The notes under the pieces are model-generated. The model was not told the origin of the DNA. It made no database searches and saw only the letters and a program-made list of their open reading frames with translations. 64,000 bases of DNA from a virus, in the IMG/VR virus record IMGVR_UViG_3300020203_000404, positions 87,811-151,810 of that record. The stretch is one strand, 5' to 3'. Below, one piece after another: positions 27,331 through 35,646 of this stretch (position 1 is its first letter; each line of letters opens with the position of its first letter). The translations under genes were made by a program, and so were the position numbers.

Positions 27331-28265
27331 ACATTATGTCCCGTGAACAACTCGTTAGTCCAATTACCCTTAGTCTTTCTTCGCAGTGCGTCTCCACCGA
27401 AGTGAAGTAAGTTCATCATGGAATCGGCTGATGCTGCGATACGACCTTCAATCGTCTTGATGTCTGTTATTTCATTGCAAGAGTTTTCAAGAGCTTGCTT
27501 CTTAGCTTCCGGCACTTCTATTTCAAGGTCATTCTCAACGTGAATCATTAGATGATCCACATAGCGGGCACTTGCACGATTAATACCCGTCATATAGAAT
27601 GCGTCCTTCGGACGCAGGTGGCCATTCACATAGCAGGTTGACGTGTGCCAGCCGATGTTGCGGAAGATACAGGCTGCCATGACCAGTGAAATGTTCAGGG
27701 GGGTTTCAGATTCTTTTGCCTGTACGGCCATCACCTTGGCTAATCGTAGCGAGCCAGCGACGTGTACTAAAAGACCGCCGCGATAAGCCAGGGGGCCGCT
27801 CAAGCCATAGGGGCTCGTCTTGAGAGCGTGTAGCATATCGAGACGATGAATAGCGTTACCCACGACATTGCGGTAGTGCTCATCGGTCATTGTCTCGAAG
27901 GCTTCTTCAACGTCTGCTGCACACGCAGCCAGAGCGGCGTCACTCATGCCCTTCACATAGTCGTGAACATTGAGGGGCGTATCTACCTCAACGACCTTAC
28001 TGGCGTCTACAGAGAACTCTAGATCGTCCTTGTAGGGTTTTAACTCTACTGCCATACGATAATACTGACCTTCAACTAAGGTGCTGTCGTAATTCCATAC
28101 GACACCTTCAATTTCTCCAGTAATATCTCGAAGCGTTGCCTTGGCGAATCTATTGCCAGAGGTCGTTAGCATGGCTTCATTTTGCGTAACCTTTTGAACA
28201 AGAAAGATCTGTCGGTAACGACCAGCTTTCAAGTCCTTGATCGCAATATACGTTTCAGTATTCAT
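27327..28265 (-). CDS. YhaM-like OB-fold / HD-domain protein, HD site degenerate
   Basis: A protein of about 312 residues. The N-terminal 100 residues form an OB fold (LRDITGEIEGVVWNYD, ARGRYRQ-like loop) as in 3'-5' exoribonuclease YhaM. The HD part has RGGLLVHVAGSLRLAKVM with the first His, but the expected HD pair reads FRNIGWH (Arg-Asn for His-Asp). Metal-dependent nuclease activity is therefore doubtful. ATG 28265 or 28286 could be the start. Confidence 0.6.
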   Translation of the reverse strand: MNTETYIAIKDLKAGRYRQIFLVQKVTQNEAMLTTSGNRFAKATLRDITGEIEGVVWNYDSTLVEGQYYRMAVELKPYKDDLEFSVDASKVVEVDTPLNVHDYVKGMSDAALAACAADVEEAFETMTDEHYRNVVGNAIHRLDMLHALKTSPYGLSGPLAYRGGLLVHVAGSLRLAKVMAVQAKESETPLNISLVMAACIFRNIGWHTSTCYVNGHLRPKDAFYMTGINRASARYVDHLMIHVENDLEIEVPEAKKQALENSCNEITDIKTIEGRIAASADSMMNLLHFGGDALRRKTKGNWTNELFTGHNV

Positions 28266-28467
28266 ATTTGTTGCGTCTGCCACCATGCGTTCGATCATCT
28301 CCCTGTTTACAGGTTGGGCATTGAGCGACCTTGCGGGTGATGATGTAGATTTCATCTGGCTGTTCTCTTTCTGAACCTGGATTAAGGATGATCTTCACTT
28401 GTCCGCCGTAGTAACAGCCGCGACACTTGCCGCATTCAATAAGAGTGATAGTCTTAGGCGTTTTCAT
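28255..28467 (-). CDS. Small zinc-binding protein
   Basis: A 70-residue protein with CGKCRGCYYGG near the N-terminus and CPTCKQGDD near the C-terminus, a four-Cys zinc site. It overlaps the sigma factor gene upstream by 14 nt and the HD gene downstream. Function unknown. Confidence 0.6.
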   Translation of the reverse strand: MKTPKTITLIECGKCRGCYYGGQVKIILNPGSEREQPDEIYIITRKVAQCPTCKQGDDRTHGGRRNKYEY

Positions 28468-28966
28468 GACTCAATCTCTTTTCCAGCAACTTGACGAGTC
28501 GTTTGACATGCATAGCCACACCCTGATGTGAGATGTCACTTGACTCCGCTATCTTTCGAAACGACTTGCCTTTGACATAGTGCTCGATTAAGAAGTGTGC
28601 GTTTGGCTCTTCCGCAACCGCACTAAAAATAGAAGCCATAAGCTCGCTTTCTTCGGGTGAGTTGTCTACATAGCCGGGTTCGAGCGTAGCGTCAAACTCT
28701 AAACGATTCACGGAGACGCGAGTCTTTTCAAGAACATAGCGTAGCATACGTCCACGCATATATAAATAAGCGAAGGTCGTGAACTTAGCTTTTGTTGAGT
28801 CATAGTTTTTGACTGCACTAAGCAGGCCAACCCATGCCTCTTGTTGAAGGTCTTCGTACGTAATTAGTGGATCTTTTTTTGTGTACGAAAGGAATGGACG
28901 TATAATAGCACTGATCAGTGCGTCCCATTCACATTTTGGCAAAGAGTCTAAAGTTTTATCGTTCAT
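28454..28966 (-). CDS. RNA polymerase sigma-70 family factor
   Basis: A 170-residue sigma factor. Region 2 is ITYEDLQQEAWVGLLSAV followed by KFTTFAYLYMRGRMLRYV; region 4 is SFRKIAESSDISHQGVAMHVKRL, a helix-turn-helix. No region 1 or 3. It would direct host polymerase to a second promoter class, perhaps late phage genes. ATG 28966 is preferred to TTG 28975. Confidence 0.85.
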   Translation of the reverse strand: MNDKTLDSLPKCEWDALISAIIRPFLSYTKKDPLITYEDLQQEAWVGLLSAVKNYDSTKAKFTTFAYLYMRGRMLRYVLEKTRVSVNRLEFDATLEPGYVDNSPEESELMASIFSAVAEEPNAHFLIEHYVKGKSFRKIAESSDISHQGVAMHVKRLVKLLEKRLSHENA

Positions 28967-29351
28967 AAGAGTCAATTTGTGCGACTAGCATTGTAATGTA
29001 CGTGTTCTTTTCGTCGCTTGTCAGAGCAGCCCAGTGAGAGATCACGTCGAGATTGCCGCCGTTTGGCACTTCTTCGTTACCCACTATTTGGCGGTGCCGA
29101 TATAGTACTTGTCCTTCTATGTTTTGCACTACAAAGGTTACCACATGAAAGTCTTCGCTGTCGATTAAATTCCAGAAGTACTTGAGTAGTTCGTTGTATC
29201 GCACTACAACCTTCTTTGATTTACCGCCCTTTTCTATCAGGATAAAGATAACCCTATCCTGGTTTTTCCAGCCATCTGATTCTAGCTCGGCGTGTAGTTG
29301 CTTTACTCGGTCCCAATTGATTTTGATTGCTATGAGACAAGCCCCCTTCAA
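28956..29351 (-). CDS. Hypothetical protein with INWDRVK motif
   Basis: A protein of about 131 residues with a TTG start (29351). INWDRVKQLHAEL near the N-terminus matches the last residues of the protein at 10288-10974. The rest is alpha/beta without a known motif. Overlaps the sigma gene by 11 nt. Confidence 0.5.
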   Translation of the reverse strand: MKGACLIAIKINWDRVKQLHAELESDGWKNQDRVIFILIEKGGKSKKVVVRYNELLKYFWNLIDSEDFHVVTFVVQNIEGQVLYRHRQIVGNEEVPNGGNLDVISHWAALTSDEKNTYITMLVAQIDSYER

Positions 29352-29367
29352 GTAAGGATTACACTAA

Positions 29368-30624
29368 TCACGCAACGCGACCATCTTCGATGTAAACACC
29401 CATTCTATCTTCGGAGTTGCGTGAGGCGTATTCAATCCAGATCTGAAAGTCACTGTCAACGGCCATAGAATTAATAACCGCCATACTCTCGTCATCCAGT
29501 AGCGAACCGTCTGTAATGCGAATGACACGTAAAGTTGGATTGGACGCCATCGCGATAGCAAGCGAGATTTTTAGTCTGCGTGCCGCAGAAGCTTGACAGA
29601 ACGGTACGTCTGTACCGTCTTCATTGATAATACGCACACCTTCGGCATTGATAGTAAAGCCCTTGACCGGCAAGGGGGCAGCTTCTAGAGCTTCCGCCTT
29701 TTCAATCTCGATCAGTTCCATCTTTGCGTTCAGCGATGTGATGTTAGCGTCTACACCTTCTAGTGCCTTGCGTAGCTTACGATACTCGATAACTTCACGA
29801 GCACGGCGATTGTTGTTCTCAATGTCCTTGAGTTGACTTTGCAAAAACGTAACGTCAATAACTTCTGTCTTACCAAGCTCAGCGGTGTTCGCTCCCATGA
29901 TCATGGCGGAATTGTTCACTACTGCCTGTAGTCTTTGAATCTCGCGGAGGGCATCTGCGGACGCCTTGGTAACACGCTCGTTCTCAGCTTGCAAGTCCTT
30001 GATGCGTTGATTAACTGCCACGCCCTCCGTGATAGAGACGGTGAGATCTAGGCTAGACAATTCTTCTACTGGATCTTGATCTGTTGGTGGACGAACATTC
30101 GCCAACAAACTAGCCAGACGTTTCTGTTCACGGTTGGCATCGGTGCGAGATTCGTAGGCCGCTTGTATGCGGGCGTCGAAGTCCGCCAAGTTCAACTTGC
30201 CATCCGTAATCTTAAACAAGAGGTCGGCCAGCATGGTACGCTGCTCTTGTTCGGTTTTTCTAGCAAACTCCCATGGATCGAATGAAAGATCACCAATCAT
30301 TCCATCAAGTAGTTTTTGAGGAGACGACACCTTATTGCCTTCTGGCGTACGAACTTCTAAAGTGCTGCCGCCCTCAGTAAAACGACGAGTCACAATATAG
30401 TCGCCCAGATCCAAAGTCGTCACGGCACTTTTCTCGCCACGACGTATTGGCTGCGGATTACTCTTGGATGCTGCCCTATATTCGAGTGCGAGATAGATAC
30501 AGTCAAGCACAGAAGTTTTGCCATTTTCATTCTTACCACTGATAACTACTACGTTATCAGTGGGGGTAATGTCAATAGCCTTAAGTCGCTTGATGTTTTC
30601 AGCTTGTAATTGAATGATCTTCAT
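29368..30624 (-). CDS. Rad50/SbcC-like ABC ATPase
   Basis: A 418-residue SMC-type ATPase. Walker A is ISGKNENGKTSVLD; a coiled-coil region covers about residues 150-300 (NREQKRLASLL, IKDLQAENERVTK, LKDIENNNRRAR); the C-terminus has QASAARRLKISLAIAMAS (signature-like) and IRITDGSLLDDES in place of Walker B. It is short for SbcC. A partner Mre11-type nuclease is not seen next to it, although a metallophosphoesterase lies at 55.8 kb. DNA end processing or exclusion functions are possible. Confidence 0.7.
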   Translation of the reverse strand: MKIIQLQAENIKRLKAIDITPTDNVVVISGKNENGKTSVLDCIYLALEYRAASKSNPQPIRRGEKSAVTTLDLGDYIVTRRFTEGGSTLEVRTPEGNKVSSPQKLLDGMIGDLSFDPWEFARKTEQEQRTMLADLLFKITDGKLNLADFDARIQAAYESRTDANREQKRLASLLANVRPPTDQDPVEELSSLDLTVSITEGVAVNQRIKDLQAENERVTKASADALREIQRLQAVVNNSAMIMGANTAELGKTEVIDVTFLQSQLKDIENNNRRAREVIEYRKLRKALEGVDANITSLNAKMELIEIEKAEALEAAPLPVKGFTINAEGVRIINEDGTDVPFCQASAARRLKISLAIAMASNPTLRVIRITDGSLLDDESMAVINSMAVDSDFQIWIEYASRNSEDRMGVYIEDGRVA

Positions 30625-30662
30625 TGTTAAACGCCTTTAGAAAGTAGTTTTCAGCGACCACA

Positions 30663-31259
30663 TTAGCGTGCGAACTCGAACGTCACCGTTTCGCTTACGT
30701 TTGATAGCCCGCCTAGGCTTTGCATTGTTTGCCATAATAGTTTATCGTGATTATCTGATGGCTGCCAGCCATCAGTGAGTTGAAAAAGTGCTCGCGTGTG
30801 TGCCATGCCAACCGTCAAGATATCCGTACTGTTTGTTTGGCCCACTCTACGATTGACCTGTTTCGAGCGTGGAGATTTACGTCTCCATGAAAATGAGCGT
30901 CCAACAGTTCTTAACATAGTTGCTTGAGGATTCTCCTCAAGCATGCTTGAAAAAGTAGAAAGATGGTTGTGCAGCCACACGTCGTCGTCGTCGATGTACG
31001 CAATCCAGGGATTAGAACCTAACGCCGCACCTTTATTGCGAGCCCAGGCACCGAAGTCTTCGTGACAGGGCACGTCTGAGTTAACGACCTTCACTTGTGG
31101 ACTATCGACAATGTGCTCTAGGCGTGACATACCGTCACACACTATCCAAAGACACCAGTCTTTATAATCTTGATGTAGGACTGATTCGACAGCTTGAAAC
31201 AGGCTGAGCCTGCCGACTGACGGCAGGATAATGTCAAACTTCACTTGAGAGGTCTCCAC
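30663..31259 (-). CDS. Family 2 glycosyltransferase
   Basis: A 198-residue GT-A enzyme: FDIILPSVGRLSLFQAVESVL, WIVCDGMSR, then AYIDDDDVWLHNHL with the DxD metal site. It stands apart from the glycan operon, among nuclease genes, and overlaps the nuclease upstream by 19 nt. Substrate unknown; DNA glucosylation or virion glycosylation cannot be told from sequence. Confidence 0.78.
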   Translation of the reverse strand: METSQVKFDIILPSVGRLSLFQAVESVLHQDYKDWCLWIVCDGMSRLEHIVDSPQVKVVNSDVPCHEDFGAWARNKGAALGSNPWIAYIDDDDVWLHNHLSTFSSMLEENPQATMLRTVGRSFSWRRKSPRSKQVNRRVGQTNSTDILTVGMAHTRALFQLTDGWQPSDNHDKLLWQTMQSLGGLSNVSETVTFEFAR

Positions 31260-31726
31260 ACAAACTTATTTACAGGTATTTTATATGACATCTTGGAGCC
31301 AAAACCTGTCCACGGAATAATCTTGCATGTATCTATAATGTCTTGGAGGGCCGCAGGCTTGAGCATCGTATAGCGTGGTACGTCTTCATTAGATCCATTG
31401 ATCATCAGGATGATTGCACCATCACGCAGGTATGACTTTACTTGAGAAGCTTTCAAGTGAAAGAACTTATCCAGTAGTGGCTTTGAAAACTTGACTTCGA
31501 CTTTACCATAACCCTCAACATTAAAGTCGGGATCCATGGACACTTCTTTGTCTGTCAGTAGCTCGCCAGTTTGACCGCAGCCGGTATCAGTATACTTTGG
31601 CCGAACGCCACTGGTGCGTTCGACCAAATCTAGCCACATAATGAACAACGCACGCTCTTCTTTCGTCCTAGACTTAATGTCCTTCTTGAACTGATCTTCG
31701 GAACGACTATCATAGCGGTAATTCAT
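31241..31726 (-). CDS. Putative PD-(D/E)xK nuclease
   Basis: A 161-residue protein. DPDFNVEGYGKVEVKFSKP near residue 80 fits the D-x(n)-ExK active site of restriction-like nucleases. The N-terminus is helical and charged (EDQFKKDIKSRTKEERALF). Similar stand-alone proteins in phages are annotated as endonucleases or resolvases. Active-site spacing supports the fold; specificity unknown. Confidence 0.5.
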   Translation of the reverse strand: MNYRYDSRSEDQFKKDIKSRTKEERALFIMWLDLVERTSGVRPKYTDTGCGQTGELLTDKEVSMDPDFNVEGYGKVEVKFSKPLLDKFFHLKASQVKSYLRDGAIILMINGSNEDVPRYTMLKPAALQDIIDTCKIIPWTGFGSKMSYKIPVNKFVWRPLK

Positions 31727-31787
31727 TTTTATAGCTTCAAAGGTGTTCTTGGTCTAGCGATGTCGCCACAAGAAGCTGTATCGTCCA

Positions 31788-32387
31788 TTACTTCACAAGT
31801 CTTTCAATGACATCCGGCTGAGACAAGACCTTGCGGAATTTGTGCAGCACTTGAAAACAACAATGAGAATCATATAGAGCAGCGTGGAACTTACTCTTGC
31901 CAAGATAGCTCATGTCGATTTTGAGAGCCTTCACTGTCTGCGACAGACTTGCTCCACTCTTGATTGCTTCACTGCCAGCAAACAATCGGATGAGGGGCAT
32001 AGAGTCAACGTAACGGTACGTGAAGTTGGCTTCAAATTGTTGAGGCTCGATACCATAAATACCATACGCCAACATTCGTATATCGAATGCTATATTGTGA
32101 CCGCCCATGATCTGAGCACCATTATCGTGCCACATGTCTACGAATTTACTCTGGATTACTTCCGTTGTTTCCCCTTCTGAGAAGGCTTGTGACGGAGTAA
32201 TGCCATGAATTTCGATGGCCTTTGGCGTAAACTTATAGTCTTCAATAGACGGCAGCTTATGCAGAGATTCAAACTGAGAAATAATCTCGCCAGTTTCAAG
32301 ATCGCCAACAAGAGCACCAACCGAGAACACTGAGTGTACCTTGGAATCTAATCCGCCCGATTCACTGTCAAACACCATGATTCGCAT
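31788..32387 (-). CDS. DEDD-type 3'-5' exonuclease
   Basis: A 199-residue DnaQ-like exonuclease. Exo I is VFDSESGGLDS (DxE), Exo II is GGHNIAFDIRMLAYG and Exo III is KFHAALYDSHCC (HxxxxD). It acts on DNA or RNA 3' ends in repair or turnover. A GAGGAATAAA site lies before the ATG at 32387. Confidence 0.88.
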   Translation of the reverse strand: MRIMVFDSESGGLDSKVHSVFSVGALVGDLETGEIISQFESLHKLPSIEDYKFTPKAIEIHGITPSQAFSEGETTEVIQSKFVDMWHDNGAQIMGGHNIAFDIRMLAYGIYGIEPQQFEANFTYRYVDSMPLIRLFAGSEAIKSGASLSQTVKALKIDMSYLGKSKFHAALYDSHCCFQVLHKFRKVLSQPDVIERLVK

Positions 32388-32506
32388 TTTTATTCCTCAT
32401 CTTTTCGTAATATTTTCTTTTAGTCGCCTGAACGCAAATGACTCCAGCACCCATTAGGTTCTATTCGAACCTTCTGCATGAATCGTACTGGAATTGATTT
32501 TTCATT

Positions 32507-32944
32507 TTACGATACGCATTGTGTATTAACTGCCTTCACGGCTTCGTCAAACATACCAACGATCTTTGCCCACTGATCGTCGCGTGCCATCGGGCAACGG
32601 AAGGCAACATTGCCAAGCTTGTCAACATTCGAAAACGTCGGGTCCGTACAAGCGTGTTCGGGCTTGAATACCTTGCGGAATTCACGCACAACTGCACGAG
32701 CATCTACCTTGTCCGACAGGTGCTCCACGACGCCGACAAACTTGACGTTGTTATTGCCTTCAATCGTACTCACAACACGTTGAGCCAGAATGTGGCGGGC
32801 CAACTTGCGGTTGAAGCAGTCGCCAGCACGCACGAAGCCGACTGACATATAGGCGACGCTAGCAATCACTGCGACGCCAACACTGATGCCGTCAGCAGGA
32901 CGGTGAGAAAATGCCATCGAATCAATCAATTCAACGATCTTCAT
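32507..32944 (-). CDS. Hypothetical protein
   Basis: A 145-residue protein starting at ATG 32944. A mildly hydrophobic segment (VGVAVIASVAYMSVGFV) near residue 22 is followed by a basic alpha/beta region. No motif recognised. The start overlaps the gene upstream by 14 nt. Confidence 0.55.
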   Translation of the reverse strand: MKIVELIDSMAFSHRPADGISVGVAVIASVAYMSVGFVRAGDCFNRKLARHILAQRVVSTIEGNNNVKFVGVVEHLSDKVDARAVVREFRKVFKPEHACTDPTFSNVDKLGNVAFRCPMARDDQWAKIVGMFDEAVKAVNTQCVS

Positions 32945-33128
32945 TTGAAATGTTTCCTTGTACTTTTTGCACAGGTGGTTGGACTTGGCTGAGAACAGAC
33001 AAGGCCAGGAAAAGGTTAACGGTAACTCCGATTGGAGCACCGACGTTAGTTGTACGAAGGGCAGCCATTAAAATGCGTGCCTCATCCCCGGACAGTGCGA
33101 TATTGGGTTCGTGTTGTGTATCAGTCAT
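32931..33128 (-). CDS. Hypothetical small protein
   Basis: A 65-residue protein (MTDTQHEPNIALSGDEARI). One amphipathic or mildly hydrophobic helix (APIGVTVNLFLALSVL). Lies between the dNMP kinase gene and the previous entry, overlapping both, so it is coupled. Function unknown. Confidence 0.5.
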   Translation of the reverse strand: MTDTQHEPNIALSGDEARILMAALRTTNVGAPIGVTVNLFLALSVLSQVQPPVQKVQGNISNEDR

Positions 33129-33846
33129 TGATCAAACCATATTTTTTCAAGACGGAGCGTAGATAGTTTTCAAGGTCATCGAATGAACCATTGTTCTGGT
33201 ACGTGTTCTCAAACACTTCGTTATCTAGGGCCGTTTCACTTGCGTGATTATCTTTAAAGCCCGTAGACCTCTCCAGTCTAATGATGACGCCGCCCGCCTC
33301 TTCTGTCACGCTCTTTTCGTTAGGAAAGCGACAGTCCGTTATGATTACTACGTCAGTGCCCCAATCGCGGTTAAATGGAGCTTTAGCCCATACTGGATCG
33401 TAAATCGCACGAAAGATGTCAGTACCCATCACTTGAAGCACTTCACGATTAGTCATGGCACCAGTTCGCGGCAGTAGTTTACCATCAAGTGGGTCAATTT
33501 CTATACTATATTTCAAGCGAACGTCGAGAGTGAATCCATCCCATAGAATGGGGGAGCGTTCGTTCTTTTGTACGTCAGTGCCGTAGACTTCCGCAGAACT
33601 CAAGCCCAAGATGTCAATGCACATATTCTTGAGAGGGTCGGCGAACGAAGTAATGACTACGCGTTTTCCGGTTGTTTCAAGTATTTTTTTGATAAACATA
33701 GCTGAGCTATCTTTACCAACTTGTTTCTTACCTGACAGTGCAATGAACACTGGAGAGGCATGGGGGGTCTTTTTAGTCATGTCTTCTAGTCCTACTGTTA
33801 GAGTATCGTGTGGTGTACCATAGTCTACTTCATCAAACCAATTCAT
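33121..33846 (-). CDS. Deoxynucleoside monophosphate kinase
   Basis: A 241-residue P-loop kinase of the T4 gp1 type. IALSGKKQVGKDSSAMFIKK is the Walker A loop, TSFADPLKNMCIDILG the NMP-binding segment, LQVMGTDIFRAIYDPVWAK the conserved middle and VIITDCRFPNE the Walker B-like strand. It phosphorylates dNMPs to feed the phage dNTP pool. Confidence 0.88.
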   Translation of the reverse strand: MNWFDEVDYGTPHDTLTVGLEDMTKKTPHASPVFIALSGKKQVGKDSSAMFIKKILETTGKRVVITSFADPLKNMCIDILGLSSAEVYGTDVQKNERSPILWDGFTLDVRLKYSIEIDPLDGKLLPRTGAMTNREVLQVMGTDIFRAIYDPVWAKAPFNRDWGTDVVIITDCRFPNEKSVTEEAGGVIIRLERSTGFKDNHASETALDNEVFENTYQNNGSFDDLENYLRSVLKKYGLIND

Positions 33847-33880
33847 GCGTGCATCAATCTTGAAAAAACTGTAGGTGTCT

Positions 33881-34363
33881 TTAGTACTCCCCTAAGATAC
33901 CCTTCACGACGTACAGGGCGTCTGCGATATTGGTCGTGCGAAACTGACAGCATTCGGTGACAAATGCATGTTCGTGTGTATTGCCAGTCTCTTCAATGAT
34001 TAAGATGATAGGAATATCTCGGGCATTGGCCCAGCCGACTTCTACCATTGATCCAATAGAAACTCTTTTCGAGCCAAGTAAATTGAGAATCATGACATCA
34101 GTATTGAGACAATAAAACCTGTCACGAGTCACAACACCAGTCGGCGTACTCATGGCACGCACCGCACACTCAAGTCCAGGTACGATTTCACAATCAGTTA
34201 ATAGACCTTTGTGATGACGTAGATGCACCGCTGAACTGAGCGGGCTAATGGCCTTGATGCCTGATTTAGCAAGCTCTTCTTGTGCGTCTTGACGCCATTC
34301 TGTAGCTTCGTCATACGTGAGACCACTGATTGGACCAGCCAAGTATACCGTTTTATTTACCAT
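33881..34363 (-). CDS. Nucleoside 2-deoxyribosyltransferase-like protein
   Basis: A 160-residue protein. TVYLAGPISGLTYDEA opens the fold, FYCLNTDVMILNLLG carries an Asp, and VSIGSMVEVGWANARDIPIILII holds the presumed nucleophilic Glu (GSMVEVGWA). Members swap bases on deoxyribonucleosides or hydrolyse nucleosides and nucleotides. A relic of a transposable element lies just upstream. Confidence 0.72.
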   Translation of the reverse strand: MVNKTVYLAGPISGLTYDEATEWRQDAQEELAKSGIKAISPLSSAVHLRHHKGLLTDCEIVPGLECAVRAMSTPTGVVTRDRFYCLNTDVMILNLLGSKRVSIGSMVEVGWANARDIPIILIIEETGNTHEHAFVTECCQFRTTNIADALYVVKGILGEY

Positions 34364-34382
34364 GTAGCTTTCTTAATGAGGT

Positions 34383-34575
34383 TGCTTAGTTTACTTGACA
34401 TGCTCCCCGACCTAAAGGCACGGGGATTCTCCGGCTAGGCGACTTTCGTCGCTGTACGGTTGGCTTGACGTTTCAACACGGGTTGCTCCCAGGGGAGTCT
34501 TACGCCCGCTCCGCGTCCATTTAGCGTCGTGGGCATATCCTGCCCCGACTTGATCAATGTTATCAGCTGGTAGAA
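34383..34575 (-). mobile_element. Relic right end of an IS200/IS605-group (tnpB) element
   Basis: Read on the minus strand, the segment ends with a CCCCGTGCC / GGTCGGGG hairpin followed by GAGCATGTCAAG. This is the typical right end of IS605/IS1341 elements, where the 3' end of the guide (omega) RNA lies. Before it a frame GQDMPTTLNGRG...RTATKVA ends in TAG and resembles a TnpB tail. No TnpB body remains. It sits between the RNA ligase gene and the deoxyribosyltransferase gene. The intact TnpB at 60.1 kb has a different end sequence. Confidence 0.6.
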
Positions 34576-34584
34576 ATGTAGTAT

Positions 34585-35646
34585 TCATTCTTGCGTGACG
34601 GGCTTGCCTTTTTCATCCTTAACCTTTTCAAGGACAATTTTCCAGATATTGTCTATCATCTTCTTCTTATCTAATAGACCAAAGACAATACCAGTTAAGG
34701 TCTTGGGCGTGTTTGCCTGGATCCAGAGAGCTTGCGTCTTGCGATCTGCATCAGGGATGCGACCGGCAATATCCTCAGTCTCGATACGCAGCTTGTCGTG
34801 CATAGTCTGCACGTAAGCACGGATGTCGTCGAAGTCCTGTCGAATACCATGAGGCAATTCGCGAAGCGTTACGCCGTATTCCTTGCCACGGATAAGCTCG
34901 ATGACCCCCTTCGGGCTCATGTAATTCAGGAGTCGGTGGACACGCAGGTAGGCCGGTGATTTGACTTTAACACGACGACCGCTCGCAAAGCGAGCGACGT
35001 ATCCCTCGTGGTTATCCTCGAAAGGAATGTCGCCACGTAAGTCCAGATTGTAGCGGCGGGGCCGCTTAAAGCCACACTTTTCTGCGAGTTGGTCAACTCG
35101 CATGGGGTGCCATTCCGTCCCGCCGTGCTCGATGACACCGAGTAGACACAGGAACGTCTCGCCCTTGTAATCTACGACGATTCGGTTCTCTGGATAGATA
35201 ATCTCGAAGATTGGCGTGCAGTCCTTCGGCAGCAATTGCGTAGGATAGTTAGCATTCAAGATCTGAGTGCCCATCTTTGCCTGATTCGACTCCATGCTAC
35301 CGGGGGTCGCCAGTGACCACGACACGTCACCCGTCAAGAAGTATCCGATACCACATGAGCCGTCCACCTTTTCCGTGATCTCGATCTCTTCATCCCACGG
35401 AAGATTCTCCATCATCGTCTCGGAGACTTCTCCGAGGTTGAAGAACTTCGGAAAGGGGCGAGCCACTAACGTTCCATCGGAACGGAAGATGATGCCGCGA
35501 GCCTGACGGTTCGTGTCGTTCCAGAGACCCTGGATGTGGGTGTCCTGGGTGTATTTGAAGATCGCGAGGTCGCCCGTTCGTGAGACGTTGACACGACCTT
35601 CGTCTACCTCGCGAATGAGCTTCTGATAAAGTATGTAGTCTTTCAT
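34585..35646 (-). CDS. RNA ligase, T4 Rnl1 type
   Basis: A 353-residue ATP-dependent RNA ligase. ITEKVDGSCGIGY is motif I with the AMP-accepting Lys; FEIIYPENRIVVDY is motif III/IIIa; HEGYVARF is motif IV; GRRVKVKSPAYL is motif V. ARGIIFRSDGTLVARPFPKF is the usual N-terminal segment of Rnl1. In T4, Rnl1 reseals tRNAs cut by host anticodon nucleases. Its start overlaps the CCA-enzyme stop by 4 nt, tying it to tRNA repair. Confidence 0.88.
   Translation of the reverse strand: MKDYILYQKLIREVDEGRVNVSRTGDLAIFKYTQDTHIQGLWNDTNRQARGIIFRSDGTLVARPFPKFFNLGEVSETMMENLPWDEEIEITEKVDGSCGIGYFLTGDVSWSLATPGSMESNQAKMGTQILNANYPTQLLPKDCTPIFEIIYPENRIVVDYKGETFLCLLGVIEHGGTEWHPMRVDQLAEKCGFKRPRRYNLDLRGDIPFEDNHEGYVARFASGRRVKVKSPAYLRVHRLLNYMSPKGVIELIRGKEYGVTLRELPHGIRQDFDDIRAYVQTMHDKLRIETEDIAGRIPDADRKTQALWIQANTPKTLTGIVFGLLDKKKMIDNIWKIVLEKVKDEKGKPVTQE

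Noticed and set aside
31734-31793. A 19-codon frame overlapping the exonuclease stop.
   Set aside because: It begins with TAATG coupling but is too short and has no other support; it may be chance.
32388-32506. Short frames (about 14-19 codons) in the gap between the exonuclease and the hypothetical gene.
   Set aside because: No promoter or ribosome site; one starts like an HNH N-terminus (EPNGCW) but ends at once, so it is at most a trace.
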